Source of the DNA: Fulvivirga ulvae
GTDB taxonomy: Bacteria; Bacteroidota; Bacteroidia; Cytophagales; Cyclobacteriaceae
Direction: 5' to 3'
NCBI RefSeq assembly: GCF_021389975.1
Contig: NZ_CP089981.1
Span: 5,853,501-5,917,500 of the forward strand
Length of the DNA stretch: 64,000 bases
In this document: in pieces, positions 9,701-18,345 of the stretch
How positions within the stretch are numbered: position 1 is the stretch's first letter
Layout of the letters: every line of letters starts with the position of its first letter
Program-made: the position numbers and the translations under genes
The notes under the pieces: model-generated
The model's input: the letters and a program-made list of their open reading frames with translations, nothing else
Databases searched by the model: none
What the model was told of the DNA's origin: nothing

Positions 9701-12700
9701 AGTATAGTAGGCATTCTGATATTGTTTTGATGGCGCTGATGAGGTTGCCGGTTTATAAGCATGTTTTCTCTTCAGCCTATAGCTCAATGGATCGTACTCA
9801 AACCGCTGAATAACACCATTGCCCAACCGCGTTTCTCTCAGCTGGCCTTTGGCGTTGTAAACATGGTGGTGAGAAACAGGCTGTTCTACCAGCTCACCAT
9901 CACCCGTAGACAACAAAAACCGATCGAGGGCACCACTTTGCCGATAGCTGAATATCCTGGTAGTCTCGTCGGGCAAATGCTGCTCAACAGGACGGCCTAA
10001 AGCATCATATTTTGTGGTATTAATGAAGGTATCGGGCATCCAGTGCATTGTCGCTTCATGGGTCCAGTCCGGGATGTTTCTATAGTCATCCAACAATCTG
10101 CGACTTTTCTCCAGAACATTGCCGATCAGATCCATACGATGGATTTGAGAAACACCTGCCTGATCATAGAACCTTACTAATTGCCCTTTGAGATTTCTTT
10201 GCTCTGCATCAGCAACAGAGGCATCTTCACCATAAAAGTACATTTCAGTAAGATGGTTCATTCCGAGTGCCCCATCCACATACTTTTGCATGATACGCCC
10301 CCACGTATCATAGGTCATCTGCTGGTGTATTCCTCTGCCATCCCATGTATGAATGGTCTGATCCTGAGCATTGACAAACTGCCATTTAGGACCTGCATCC
10401 ACACTTTGCTCATGAAATATTCTTCCCTGCATATCCCTGACGTAAGTAAAGACGGGCAACTCTCTGGCATCAATGATTTGTTTTGGGTTGCCTGGAGCAT
10501 CCATTACTACACGGTTGCGGCGGATATTGCCTGCCTCATCTGATTCTTCAGTTAGGAATGTTCTACCGAGGCCATCAATATGGGAAATCTGCGGAGTATC
10601 TCTGTGAGCCAGTGATTTCTGTAATGCCAGTCGTTCGGGTGAACCGACCGGGTATTCCGCTTCTATCCTCAATTGATACAGGCTATCTTCAACGCTGTCA
10701 TTGGCATCGTACTGGCGAGTTTCCCAGGCAGTATACTCCACCCTGCTTTCTGTACCATCGGCCATAATGACCTTTTTTTTCCTTCCGGGCGCATCATATT
10801 CAATGAGCCCCGACTGCCCGAAGGTTTCCAGGGCTTCATCATTTTCAAAGGTTACAATGGGAGAAAAATAGGGCTCGAATTGGCGCACAGGTTCTTGTTT
10901 GTTGTTAAAAACAACCTTTCCTGATACCAGCCATCTTAACTCATCAGTTTCAACGAGCACCGGCTCCCCTCCTGATGATACGACAACATTCCCTTCGTCA
11001 TTATACTGAATGGTTTCCGGCCCGCCTTCTACCAGCTTTTTGGATTGAATAGTGCGGGAAAACCCATCTTTATACTCAACACTGATCTGATGAGTACTTT
11101 CAGGCTGATAATGGCCCTCACCATCATTTACCCACTGCTCACGGGCAATAGCTATGCTTCTTAAGGGCGCTTCATCAACATGCCAGCTATCCAGTTCATA
11201 ATAAAAGAAAGAGGCACATTCCTGTATATAATCCTCCGGGTTATCCAATATTCTGTTAAAATCAATACCGGATGGAGCTGTATAATCACTTAACCTTGAA
11301 TGACCATATGGCTGAGCTACTCCTGTTTCTGACAATATTTCGCCATGGATAGATGATAAAATTATCACACCAAACGGATCATAGCTCACTTCAGAGGTAT
11401 TGTTATTGGCGTCTCTGATGCTTTTGGGTGCTATTACATGATAATCTATTTCTGCCGATGTGGTATTTCTTGAGAGCTCTTCGCCCATTGTGCCCACCAG
11501 TATGGCAGTAGTTCCGATCATGGTAAGATGATGATTGTCAAACGTATACTCCGTGTACCCGCCATCAGGCTGTACTTCCATATATGGCAAATAAAACCGC
11601 TCTGCTGCCAAATAATGAAATACAGGGCTGCTTTGCCACCACAACTCATCATGAAACCGGTAATGCCCATCAACCAGATCAGTGGCCGAATACCGCTCTC
11701 CAAGTGTATTACTTAAAAAATTATCGTGGAAAACGGCAGTTTCCTGGTGATGTACCAGCACCTTAGCACCTACCGTACCCCATGGCAATTCCTCCGTACG
11801 ATCATCATTCCAGTAATAGTTTTTAGTCCACCGGATCAGTCGTGCCTGCTCGTCTGCAGTAAATTCTTCATCAAAGTTTATGGCCATTGCCGTGGTACTT
11901 TCCACCAGGTGCCTTACTACATCAAACCGGTATAATTGTCCTGATGGAGGTCTGGTGGCATAATTCAGCTCATAACTTCTATTCTCCAGTTCAATTCCAA
12001 GTTCGTAGCGGTCCTGCGCATCGTAGCCTGCAACTTCTATGATACTGGCCCTTAAGTGAAAGTCCTGCTGTTCTGTCAGCGCATCCGCAGGCAGGCGAGG
12101 ATAGGAAATGGCACACTGTTTCCTGGTCACTCCATATATATCAACTTCCAAATTGAAGCTATGGCTTATTCGTGGGTCTGAGGGGTCTTCCTCGTATATA
12201 ATGTTTAGTGATTCGCGCTGAAAAACTGTGAAAGCAGCATCTGTTTCTTTATTTCCCGGTTGTACCCTCCTGATTGTATAGTTCGAATGCTCCACCTGAA
12301 AAGGGTGTGGTTTCCTGTTGCCCTCAGCAGTTAAGCCGTAGGTCTCTGTCCTGACCGGTTGGCCTGAAAGGCTGCGTACGGCATCAAAAAACTCCAGGGG
12401 TTTCATTTCACCACCATTCTCCAGGTAGAAGTCTGGCAACTGAATGCTGTACGGGTCTTCTTCATAATAGCTCTTTTCCCTTGCCTTCTGCCAGCCGGGA
12501 GCACCATTATGATACCATGTCCTTCTGCAAACAGGATCAGAAAATTCCGTTTCAGGTATAGCCGAAGTGCCCCTGTAACTGTCAGAATCATATTGATCAA
12601 CGAGGCAAAAACCACTAAAAGCACGCTCTTCGCCATCGTAAAAGCCATCGTGATAATCGAAACGCTGGCTAAAGCGTGTATTACCTATATGATCAACAAT

Positions 12701-14932
12701 TTCCAGACGGTCTACGATCACTCTGTGAGCCGGTAATTTAGTCAGCCATGACCGTTCACCGGACTTATCCCTGAGGTAGTGCGTTCCGGAATAGCCATAA
12801 TGAAAAAGGGTTTCCAATCCCATAGAGTTTTGTACCTGCACCATGAGTCTGGGTTTTACACCACCCGTAAGCCGTAAATAGTGAATGGGCGAATCTGCAT
12901 GAGCACTGAGCGCGGAAGACCATACAAGGCATGGAGTGCCGTCGCCCAGAAGATCAAGAACCTGAACTGAAGATATGTTATCTATAAAAGGAAGCCCTTT
13001 GATAGTTACTTCTTCTGTAAACCTGTTACCGGATGCATTAATCCAATATTTTATTTCTCCTTTTCCAATATACAGCAGATCAGCAGTTCCACTTCCATCA
13101 AGGTCCACCAGCCGGATGCGGCTGGCATCCAGCTCAAACCCAAAATCCAGATCAGGGGAGCCTTCCATCACAATCCCACTGGCAAATTTACCATTCCCCA
13201 TGTTGGGCCAGTACTCAACACGGCCATTATAAACACGTACCTGATCTGGCAATCCGGAACCATTCATATCCGCAAAAAAGTAATCGAGCATAGGGTAACC
13301 ACCCAATACCGGAGCCTGACTCACACCATTAGAAACTGGTTTGGAGATCTGTACGGGATTTCCAAAACCTTCCTTTCCTTTTGACGGATACCAGATTATA
13401 CGATCTTCTTCTACAGTGAGTATGTCTGAGCACCCGTTGCCGGTAATATCAATAAGCCGGGTGTGGGCATCCATGGGCCTGACATGAGGTGCTGCTTCAA
13501 AGGCTTTAAAATTGCTCCACTGTCTTTTGTCCCGATCATATTCAAAATAACCGGACTCCTTGCCCTGAAGCACCACCAGGTTGAGGTTGCCATCGTTATC
13601 AAAATCACTCAGCGCATACTGTCCGTAAGCAGTACTTGGCTTAGATGCCACCTTTTGCTGTTTTCCCAGCATGCCATTGCCCAGATTTGGCTTGTAATAC
13701 CAAACCTCATCAGACTCAAACAAAACACCGGGAACTCCTTCTCCATATAGATCTATCCATTTGTAATTGAGGCCCCCCAACCCGAATGGCACGTTATCCA
13801 TGCTTTGAACCGGCAGTTCATTAAAACTGCTCTCCGGTGACGGGGCCGTATATTCAAAATATACAGTGGGAAGTGACTTTCTCCGATAACTCCCCTCTCC
13901 ACTCCTGTAAGCGGTATAATATGCATTTTGAAGGGTTGTACCGACATCAGCAGGATGATACTCAAGTTTCATATACCCCACCAGTGTAGGATCTGTCCCA
14001 AGTTCTTCCATGTGGTGATACATCATGATTCCGTAGCATAACCGATACGTCCGCTGTTCAAAACCGGCGATATAAGATGAAAAAGGATCCGGACGAACCG
14101 GCATATTCTGCGGAATAGCTGTGTAAAGCGGCATGCCCTCCACCTCGTCATGCTCTCCATAATTAAACACAACCTCAAAAAGCCAGTTCTCTGATGGAAT
14201 AGGATCATGGGGTAAGAGTGACGTTTCATTGCCATATAAGATCCTTTTCAGGTATTTTTGAGCATTTTGCCCTCTACGCACCCTGTTACGTTCAAAGGAG
14301 GAGCCACTGTCAACGTGCGTAAAATCTTCTTCGATATATTCATAGACAATAGCATTGCCACTATTGTCATAATAAGCCTCGGGCAACCATTGAAATACCT
14401 CATCTTCGGCAGAAGGATTGTAGACTTTGGTGGAGTTATCTGCTTTCCTGCCAAACACTATCACTATATTATTGCGGTCATGAAGCCGCCAGTGCATTTG
14501 CCGGTTTGTTTTATGCACCCACCGCTCAAACCTGGTCAAAGCCGGATCGCGAGAAATCCGATAATAGTAAATAAAATAGTTTTCCGTTTCAGCACTGCGG
14601 TGTGTCCAGCGTCCATCAGCATCAATCAACCAGGGGATCAGGGTCTGTCCGTTAAAAGCATATTTATCTGCACCATCATACTTAGGATACCCGTCTTTAA
14701 GGCTCAGCCCAATGGATGGTAACCCTTGCAGGTTCCAACCCAGCCCGAAGGGAGAATTACCAGCTCCGGAACTATATGACAGTGCAAGGGTCGGTTGAAA
14801 CCCCAACCTGCCAGGTGTTACAGGTATTTGAATGTTGGTAACCGCGGTCCCTGTTTGCGGGTTTACCGATGACTCCACGGGCATTTTCAGCTCGCTGAAA
14901 TCAACTTGACGAAAAGATATCTCCTGTGGCAA
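6794..14932 (-). CDS. TcB-TcC fusion toxin (SpvB/RHS cocoon) with deaminase-like C-terminus
   Basis: A 2712-residue single-chain equivalent of TcB plus TcC. The N-terminus (residues 1 to about 330) is an SpvB-type domain. It is followed by FG-GAP-like repeats, TcB middle-type regions and YD/RHS repeats. The RHS-associated core ends near residue 2107 with YRYTGKERD..LYYYGFRYYAP and a DPNG motif, the expected self-cleavage border. The remaining 605 residues are the variable toxin part: a Gly/Ser-rich linker (about 2205-2370), a hydrophobic Gly/Ala-rich stretch (about 2376-2450) and a terminal domain. That domain carries HTE at 2640-2642 and a PC...C pair at C2666 and C2672, suggestive of the zinc site of the cytidine-deaminase fold. 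The Cys spacing (five residues between them) is wider than the usual two, so the deaminase call is tentative. There is no signal peptide, as is usual for Tc proteins. No immunity-like gene is adjacent. Confidence 0.93.
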   Translation of the reverse strand: MPQEISFRQVDFSELKMPVESSVNPQTGTAVTNIQIPVTPGRLGFQPTLALSYSSGAGNSPFGLGWNLQGLPSIGLSLKDGYPKYDGADKYAFNGQTLIPWLIDADGRWTHRSAETENYFIYYYRISRDPALTRFERWVHKTNRQMHWRLHDRNNIVIVFGRKADNSTKVYNPSAEDEVFQWLPEAYYDNSGNAIVYEYIEEDFTHVDSGSSFERNRVRRGQNAQKYLKRILYGNETSLLPHDPIPSENWLFEVVFNYGEHDEVEGMPLYTAIPQNMPVRPDPFSSYIAGFEQRTYRLCYGIMMYHHMEELGTDPTLVGYMKLEYHPADVGTTLQNAYYTAYRSGEGSYRRKSLPTVYFEYTAPSPESSFNELPVQSMDNVPFGLGGLNYKWIDLYGEGVPGVLFESDEVWYYKPNLGNGMLGKQQKVASKPSTAYGQYALSDFDNDGNLNLVVLQGKESGYFEYDRDKRQWSNFKAFEAAPHVRPMDAHTRLIDITGNGCSDILTVEEDRIIWYPSKGKEGFGNPVQISKPVSNGVSQAPVLGGYPMLDYFFADMNGSGLPDQVRVYNGRVEYWPNMGNGKFASGIVMEGSPDLDFGFELDASRIRLVDLDGSGTADLLYIGKGEIKYWINASGNRFTEEVTIKGLPFIDNISSVQVLDLLGDGTPCLVWSSALSAHADSPIHYLRLTGGVKPRLMVQVQNSMGLETLFHYGYSGTHYLRDKSGERSWLTKLPAHRVIVDRLEIVDHIGNTRFSQRFDYHDGFYDGEERAFSGFCLVDQYDSDSYRGTSAIPETEFSDPVCRRTWYHNGAPGWQKAREKSYYEEDPYSIQLPDFYLENGGEMKPLEFFDAVRSLSGQPVRTETYGLTAEGNRKPHPFQVEHSNYTIRRVQPGNKETDAAFTVFQRESLNIIYEEDPSDPRISHSFNLEVDIYGVTRKQCAISYPRLPADALTEQQDFHLRASIIEVAGYDAQDRYELGIELENRSYELNYATRPPSGQLYRFDVVRHLVESTTAMAINFDEEFTADEQARLIRWTKNYYWNDDRTEELPWGTVGAKVLVHHQETAVFHDNFLSNTLGERYSATDLVDGHYRFHDELWWQSSPVFHYLAAERFYLPYMEVQPDGGYTEYTFDNHHLTMIGTTAILVGTMGEELSRNTTSAEIDYHVIAPKSIRDANNNTSEVSYDPFGVIILSSIHGEILSETGVAQPYGHSRLSDYTAPSGIDFNRILDNPEDYIQECASFFYYELDSWHVDEAPLRSIAIAREQWVNDGEGHYQPESTHQISVEYKDGFSRTIQSKKLVEGGPETIQYNDEGNVVVSSGGEPVLVETDELRWLVSGKVVFNNKQEPVRQFEPYFSPIVTFENDEALETFGQSGLIEYDAPGRKKKVIMADGTESRVEYTAWETRQYDANDSVEDSLYQLRIEAEYPVGSPERLALQKSLAHRDTPQISHIDGLGRTFLTEESDEAGNIRRNRVVMDAPGNPKQIIDARELPVFTYVRDMQGRIFHEQSVDAGPKWQFVNAQDQTIHTWDGRGIHQQMTYDTWGRIMQKYVDGALGMNHLTEMYFYGEDASVADAEQRNLKGQLVRFYDQAGVSQIHRMDLIGNVLEKSRRLLDDYRNIPDWTHEATMHWMPDTFINTTKYDALGRPVEQHLPDETTRIFSYRQSGALDRFLLSTGDGELVEQPVSHHHVYNAKGQLRETRLGNGVIQRFEYDPLSYRLKRKHAYKPATSSAPSKQYQNAYYTYDAVGNITHITDSAQPNGTILFARPRVNQYSYDAFYQLTVVEGRTHQALQRMDYAHAPDAPGFIKGTHHINTSNMDLITSYTRRYTYDIAGNMRSMVHNSGLRPSEVFRWRRDYQVAEDSNRSVEGTDLSTFDTNGNPASLSHLHRVDWNYLNQLSSAVIVPRSAGNDDAEYYVYGGDGQRVRKITTRETSGGTQTIEKIYLDGCEIKRVHEGTTLILERYSSHLSDGSQKVAIMHRWTTDRSGRETTELNTHKIHYQLNDHLGSSAFELNEDGDIISYEEYFAFGGAAFIYGDNLTDVRARDYRYTGKERDDATKLYYYGFRYYAPWLCRWLNPDPIGPEDGLNLYQFVHNNPVNEVDPNGLQSSVTSPAQAVETGSFSRTWVDPGGVEHTFTDRASETEYLESFIESHRRDESPPRIIYQGIEYNISDINEVARFWTALAINDIEHMMGEEHTSGDAIEEVAGGDDSQTEQESGGGGDSGTGLGSEGNGGDVDDGSSTSGGGTGGNVRTGSEHGGESSGRSHDESVGRGSGIGRRLGSPGGSGEGRRGSTHHPDRIPGVPVGTEPLEAGQTPQHGSTDPAASPQGSPDGALLGPEEVNSELPVGAGDPNGSVDGTPGGSANSSDPVEEMQWWHWVIIGVVVLALVLVTAGAAAYMMGVAGAVGGVAIGVSAEAAVIIGGGIGLVGGVVSDAAIQALNLGFGTQREFDWGQLAFSGVTGMFTGGLGGYASAGTTAARQLTMGSMARASAARFGAGAAEGGGMELLRQGVMGEDLNLQSVGVNALIGGGMQAAVGGGFDLWAARSRATGVHGSTSTVGQTRAGRQVVDVSDGVPEQIHRPVIDGNEIEVGPAYASYEEASGQGNHIAEIIVRETDGTEISRWWEVSEIGLPSKLGHTEQKALMRIRLGSDIELEIRGFHPPCPYSSGCNNTMEAMAEMFGMNITYRYFLSDENGGFRGQVVRFFQGGD

Positions 14933-15398
14933 AACGGTAAAGGTTTAAGTTGCAAATAATTTATGCTAAGCCCTATTCCTCCTTTATTCCATCCATGGCA
15001 GACGTTAAAACTGCTTTCTCAAAATAGCGAAAACTGTTGTCTTTAAAAAGGTGAATTCCCTTTTACTAATCTCCTATGCTTATTCATTAGGCTATAGCTT
15101 ATTTACTACTTGGTAGTTTGGGGAAAGGAAAGGTTACCGGGAAAGAAGTTTTTTTAAAAAAAATGGGTGGACAATATTTCAACTGTGTGTAACGAGTATC
15201 TAATTCCGTTTCCTGCATTGTCTGAATAGTAAGCAGCGGCCGGCTTAGAACAATTGCATTAGTTTGCAGAAACTGTTGTCTGACAATGAAGCAGGCAGGT
15301 ATTTGACAAGTTTCATGAAAAAGCACGCGGCAGGCTAAGCCGACCGCTTGCTGGTTGGTTTGGATTTAGGTTAAAATAATTACTCTTGTTGAAGTGGA
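14933..15398. other. Intergenic region upstream of the toxin operon
   Basis: This 466-base stretch lies between the toxin start and the STAS-like gene, and both neighbours point leftward. It should contain the promoter of the Tc operon. No convincing promoter consensus, repeat or conserved small gene was seen. The short minus-strand ORF at 15099-15326 has no recognisable features. Confidence 0.5.
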
Positions 15399-15824
15399 TT
15401 AAACCACTTCTTTCAACCAGTTTCTGGCTGATTCCATGTTATCAAAATGCTGAACAGTTAAGGTACCGCTTATAACAGACTGTTCCGTATAGTCTTCAAT
15501 ATTCATCATTGCAAAAACATTTTCGGGCAGTATGAACGCCACAAACCTGAGTCCCGCTTCATAGGCTTTAACGTTCCAGTAACTTACCACCCATTCGGTA
15601 TCCTGCGCCTCAAAAACCTCCACATAACGTACATCTACCAACCAGCCGATTTTACCATTTTCTTCAATTTTCTCCTGTATCAGCTCAAGGCCGCGTCTCA
15701 TAAAATCCCTGAATTCCTGAGACATCATAAAGCCATGACCAGTGCTGGTTATACATGGCACTTCCGCGTCATAGTCAAAAAAACGGTTTTCAGTTGCGTG
15801 TAATCTGATTAAGTTATTTTCCAT
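15399..15824 (-). CDS. SpoIIAA/STAS-like small protein (copy 2 of a tandem pair)
   Basis: A 141-residue cytosolic protein, close paralogue of the gene at 15918-16343 over its whole length. Shared blocks include NLIRLHATENR near the N-terminus, the GWLVDVRY strand in the middle and FDNMESARNWL at the C-terminus. The alternating strand and helix pattern ending in a WL helix resembles SpoIIAA-like STAS proteins that are common in Bacteroidota; this is recognition by pattern only. The start at 15824 (MENNLIRL) is chosen because it matches the paralogue's start; a longer in-frame extension to 15869 lacks similarity. Function is unknown. It may be co-transcribed with its paralogue, and possibly with the toxin genes 466 bases downstream. 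Confidence 0.75.
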   Translation of the reverse strand: MENNLIRLHATENRFFDYDAEVPCITSTGHGFMMSQEFRDFMRRGLELIQEKIEENGKIGWLVDVRYVEVFEAQDTEWVVSYWNVKAYEAGLRFVAFILPENVFAMMNIEDYTEQSVISGTLTVQHFDNMESARNWLKEVV

Positions 15825-15917
15825 TAGATATTTAATTAAATATTGGTAGCATGGCTCTGCCATGAACAAGTCACCTTCTATTTTTAAGTTTAGCTGGCTA
15901 TCTATTTTGAACGCAGC

Positions 15918-16343
15918 TTATATAACCTCCTTCAACCAGTTTCTGGCTGATTCCATATCATCAAAATGCTGTATGGTCAGGCCACTGCTTTCCCCGGACT
16001 GCGTTGTATACTCTTCTATATTCATCAGGGTAAAAACATTATCAGGGAGTATAAAGGCCACAAACCTTAGCCCAATCTCATAAGCCCTCTGGTTCCAGTG
16101 AGACACTACCCACCCTTTATCATTCTGGTCAATAACTTCCATATATCGGGCATCTATCAACCAGCCCAATTTGCCATTTTCCCTGATCTTCTCTCCGATT
16201 AGCTCAAGGCCTATTTCCATAAAATCCCTAAACTCTTTAGACAACATGAAGCCATCGCCGGTGCTATTTATACACGGGATTTCCGGGTCATATTCAAAAG
16301 ACCGGTTTTCCGTTGCATATAGTCTTATTAACTTGTTTTTCAT
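15918..16343 (-). CDS. SpoIIAA/STAS-like small protein (copy 1 of a tandem pair)
   Basis: 141 residues, no signal peptide or membrane segment. It aligns end to end with the following gene: KLIRLYATENR, a CINSTGDGFMLSKEFRDFM region, GWLIDARYMEV, a GLRFVAFILPDNVF strand-loop and a C-terminal HFDDMESARNWLKEV helix. Such proteins are small alpha/beta STAS-like folds usually annotated as hypothetical. The divergence between the copies is mostly conservative, so both are likely functional. It is divergent from the araC-like gene at 16659, with a shared 315-base upstream region. Confidence 0.75.
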   Translation of the reverse strand: MKNKLIRLYATENRSFEYDPEIPCINSTGDGFMLSKEFRDFMEIGLELIGEKIRENGKLGWLIDARYMEVIDQNDKGWVVSHWNQRAYEIGLRFVAFILPDNVFTLMNIEEYTTQSGESSGLTIQHFDDMESARNWLKEVI

Positions 16344-16658
16344 CTCTATCAGGTATTAAATGCCTAACCGTTGTTTTCAGAAACACTGTAAAACAGTATT
16401 CCCTATCTATCTCATATACAGCATAAGATAAAAAACGGAGACAATGCGCGATATTAGTCACTAAACCTGATAAATCAGATGACTTACAGGGTGACAAAAA
16501 GGTGGACAAATACTATATTTCAGTAAAAACATGCTCTAATTCAGATCAAAATAATCAGAACCGAAATGCTCATGTAAGTTTTTATGAGTTTAGTCTCAAA
16601 TCTTTTTCAAACCTCTATGTTTATAGCTAAATTGTTAAAAGTACCATAGCCAACCTCA
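16344..16658. promoter_or_regulatory. Divergent intergenic region (STAS-like pair / araC-like gene)
   Basis: A 315-base AT-rich spacer between divergently transcribed genes, so it should hold promoters for both directions. A short inverted repeat, ACTGT-AAA-ACAGT, lies at 16385-16397. No Bacteroidota promoter consensus could be assigned with confidence. Confidence 0.4.
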
Positions 16659-17423
16659 ATGAGATTCGATAAAGTAATACCTACAGACCGGCTGAAGCCT
16701 TATATCAGGTATTTCGTAATTTCTGAAAATGCTGAAAGACAAACTTACAAAGTGTTCCCTTCCACTAGTTTGGTGATTGGCTTCCAATATAAGGGCCGTC
16801 TTTCTACCTGGTCAGGTGGAGAAGAAGCTAATCTGGCCTCTGCAGGGATCACGGGGATCAGCGGCAGCTTTAAGCTCTTCACAAACACTGCCAATATCGG
16901 CACTATATTGATTTGTTTTACTGAGACCGGTTTAGCCCAATTCACCTCCTGCCCTGCCCATGAGTTATTCAACCAAAGTATTTCCCTTGACCACCTATTT
17001 GAGAGTAGCAAAATCACCGAAACCGAAGAAAAGCTATCATTAGCAACAACAGATGTACAAAGGATCAGTGTTATTGAACACTTTCTTTTGTCTCAATTCA
17101 GAGAAAAGCATACAGATAAGTTGATTGTTAAGGCCATCGATCTCATTTACCAGTCCAAAGGAACCATCCGGATTAAAACGTTGAATGACGCACTGCACAT
17201 AAGCCAGAGCCCGTTTGAAAAGCGTTTCAGAAAACTGGTCGGCACATCCCCTAAAAAGTTTACTTCCATAGTGCGGTTTCAGTCCGTACTGCGAGATCTG
17301 GAAGCAAATAAAGGCCTTACGGAAACCTGCTACGAAAACAACTTTTTTGACCAGGCCCACTTTATCAAAAGTTTCAAGCAGTTTACAGGACAAACTCCGG
17401 AGCAGTTTAGACACCCCTCTTAA
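16659..17423 (+). CDS. AraC family transcriptional regulator
   Basis: A 254-residue DNA-binding regulator. The N-terminal portion (about 1-130), with LKPYIRYFVISEN, is a sensor region of the type often annotated DUF6597. The C-terminal 100 residues form the AraC/XylS double helix-turn-helix: the first HTH lies around RIKTLNDALHISQSPFEKRF and the second around the C-terminal CYENNFFDQAHFIKSFKQFTG block, with the family-typical F-G-Q-x-P-x-x-F/Y end as TGQTPEQF. Its target is not evident. It is divergent from the STAS-like pair and 280 bases before the DUF1398-type gene. Confidence 0.88.
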   Translation: MRFDKVIPTDRLKPYIRYFVISENAERQTYKVFPSTSLVIGFQYKGRLSTWSGGEEANLASAGITGISGSFKLFTNTANIGTILICFTETGLAQFTSCPAHELFNQSISLDHLFESSKITETEEKLSLATTDVQRISVIEHFLLSQFREKHTDKLIVKAIDLIYQSKGTIRIKTLNDALHISQSPFEKRFRKLVGTSPKKFTSIVRFQSVLRDLEANKGLTETCYENNFFDQAHFIKSFKQFTGQTPEQFRHPS

Positions 17424-17703
17424 AGAAAACGATTTTTTACAATCACACCTGTTTTGATTAACTGACATTTGTTAAACAAGGAAAAAGGGTCAGGAAGATT
17501 TTCTGTAGAGGCACTCAATGTATGACGGACACTTGTTAATGGCAGTTGACAAAACCAGAATAAAGTAGCAGTAGCATGAATTACTGATTTCAGTAGCAAG
17601 CTTCACATTGCACTTTACTTCCGATCTGTTTACTCCACAAGTTTGATCCAAAAAAGTGCTTTACCCTGCTGATCACAATAGTTAAATTTAAATTAATAGA
17701 AAA

Positions 17704-18093
17704 ATGTTTACCGTAGAACAAATTAAAGCAGCACATGCAAAAGTAAAATCCGGAGCCGACTTCCCCGAATACATCCGGGAGATCAGGCAAATGGGTGTAA
17801 CCGGTTTTGAAACCTGGGTAAAAGACAGCCACACGGAATATTTCGGCAAAAACGGCTATCAAACAAAGTCTCTGCCGATGTACCACAATCTGAACATCGC
17901 TGACAAGACCAACAAGGAAAAATTCAGTCAGTACCTGAAGCTCCATCAGCAAGGCCAAACTGACTATCCTATGTTTTGCCAACACTGTGCTGAAACAGGC
18001 ATTGAAAAATGGATCGTAAATCTTGATAAGATGACATGCATCTATTATGACAAACAAGGAAATGATATACTAACGGAGACTATTCCTCAATAA
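17704..18093 (+). CDS. DUF1398-type protein
   Basis: A 129-residue soluble protein. Its pattern (MFTVEQIKAAHAKVKSGADFP at the start, a GVTGFETWVKDSHTEYFG block, then FCQHCAETGIEKWIVNL) matches the DUF1398 family, which is widespread in Bacteroidota and also known from enterobacterial YbcV; no biochemical role is established. The two Cys of CQHC near residue 99 could bind metal, but this is speculative. It stands alone on the plus strand, separated from tetR by about 250 bases that hold a palindromic repeat. Confidence 0.8.
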   Translation: MFTVEQIKAAHAKVKSGADFPEYIREIRQMGVTGFETWVKDSHTEYFGKNGYQTKSLPMYHNLNIADKTNKEKFSQYLKLHQQGQTDYPMFCQHCAETGIEKWIVNLDKMTCIYYDKQGNDILTETIPQ

Positions 18094-18163
18094 ACAAGCT
18101 ACAGGCATTGGAGAAAACGTCATCAACCTGGGGTTTACATTTGCAACCAATACTAAACAGCGG

Positions 18164-18192
18164 CTTTACCAGACTTTGGAAGTTTGGTAAAG
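18164..18192. repeat. REP-like palindrome (solo copy)
   Basis: An imperfect palindrome with CTTTACCA / TGGTAAAG outer arms (18164-18171, 18185-18192), a single G-T pair, and inner ACTT / AAGT arms around a TGG loop. It shares its two-step stem design and the CTTTAC..GTAAAG core with the palindromes at 25208, 30465-31147 and 32672. Confidence 0.7.
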
Positions 18193-18286
18193 TTTAGCTA
18201 TTCCTAATCATAGATAAGAGGCAAACCCTTAAATAAAGACGGCCATTCCACCCTTTTTACCCCAGCTCATTATGGGCTCAAAATAA

Positions 18287-18310
18287 AAATTTACCCAAAT
18301 GGGTAAATTT
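18287..18310. promoter_or_regulatory. TetR-type operator upstream of tetR
   Basis: A perfect 10-bp inverted repeat, AAATTTACCC-AAAT-GGGTAAATTT, lies 36 bases before the tetR ATG. A TAACCTTG sequence at 18326-18333 resembles the Bacteroidota -7 box (TAnnTTTG). That would place the palindrome over the -33 region, fitting repression. The same TTACCC-AAAT-GGGTAA core recurs before tolC. Confidence 0.85.
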
Positions 18311-18345
18311 TTAAAAAATAATTCCTAACCTTGTATTACAGTACT

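Noticed and set aside
14258..14722. A 154-codon plus-strand ORF opposite the TcB-TcC gene (and many similar ones across 6800-14000)
   Set aside because: Each overlaps the strongly supported toxin frame in antisense and shows no domain or start context, so they are shadows.
15099..15326. 75-codon minus-strand ORF upstream of the toxin gene, considered as a chaperone or immunity partner
   Set aside because: No family resemblance, and the position is upstream rather than next to the toxin end.
17590..18057. 155-codon minus-strand ORF across the DUF1398-type gene
   Set aside because: Residues are typical of antisense frames, and the plus-strand protein is a family match.
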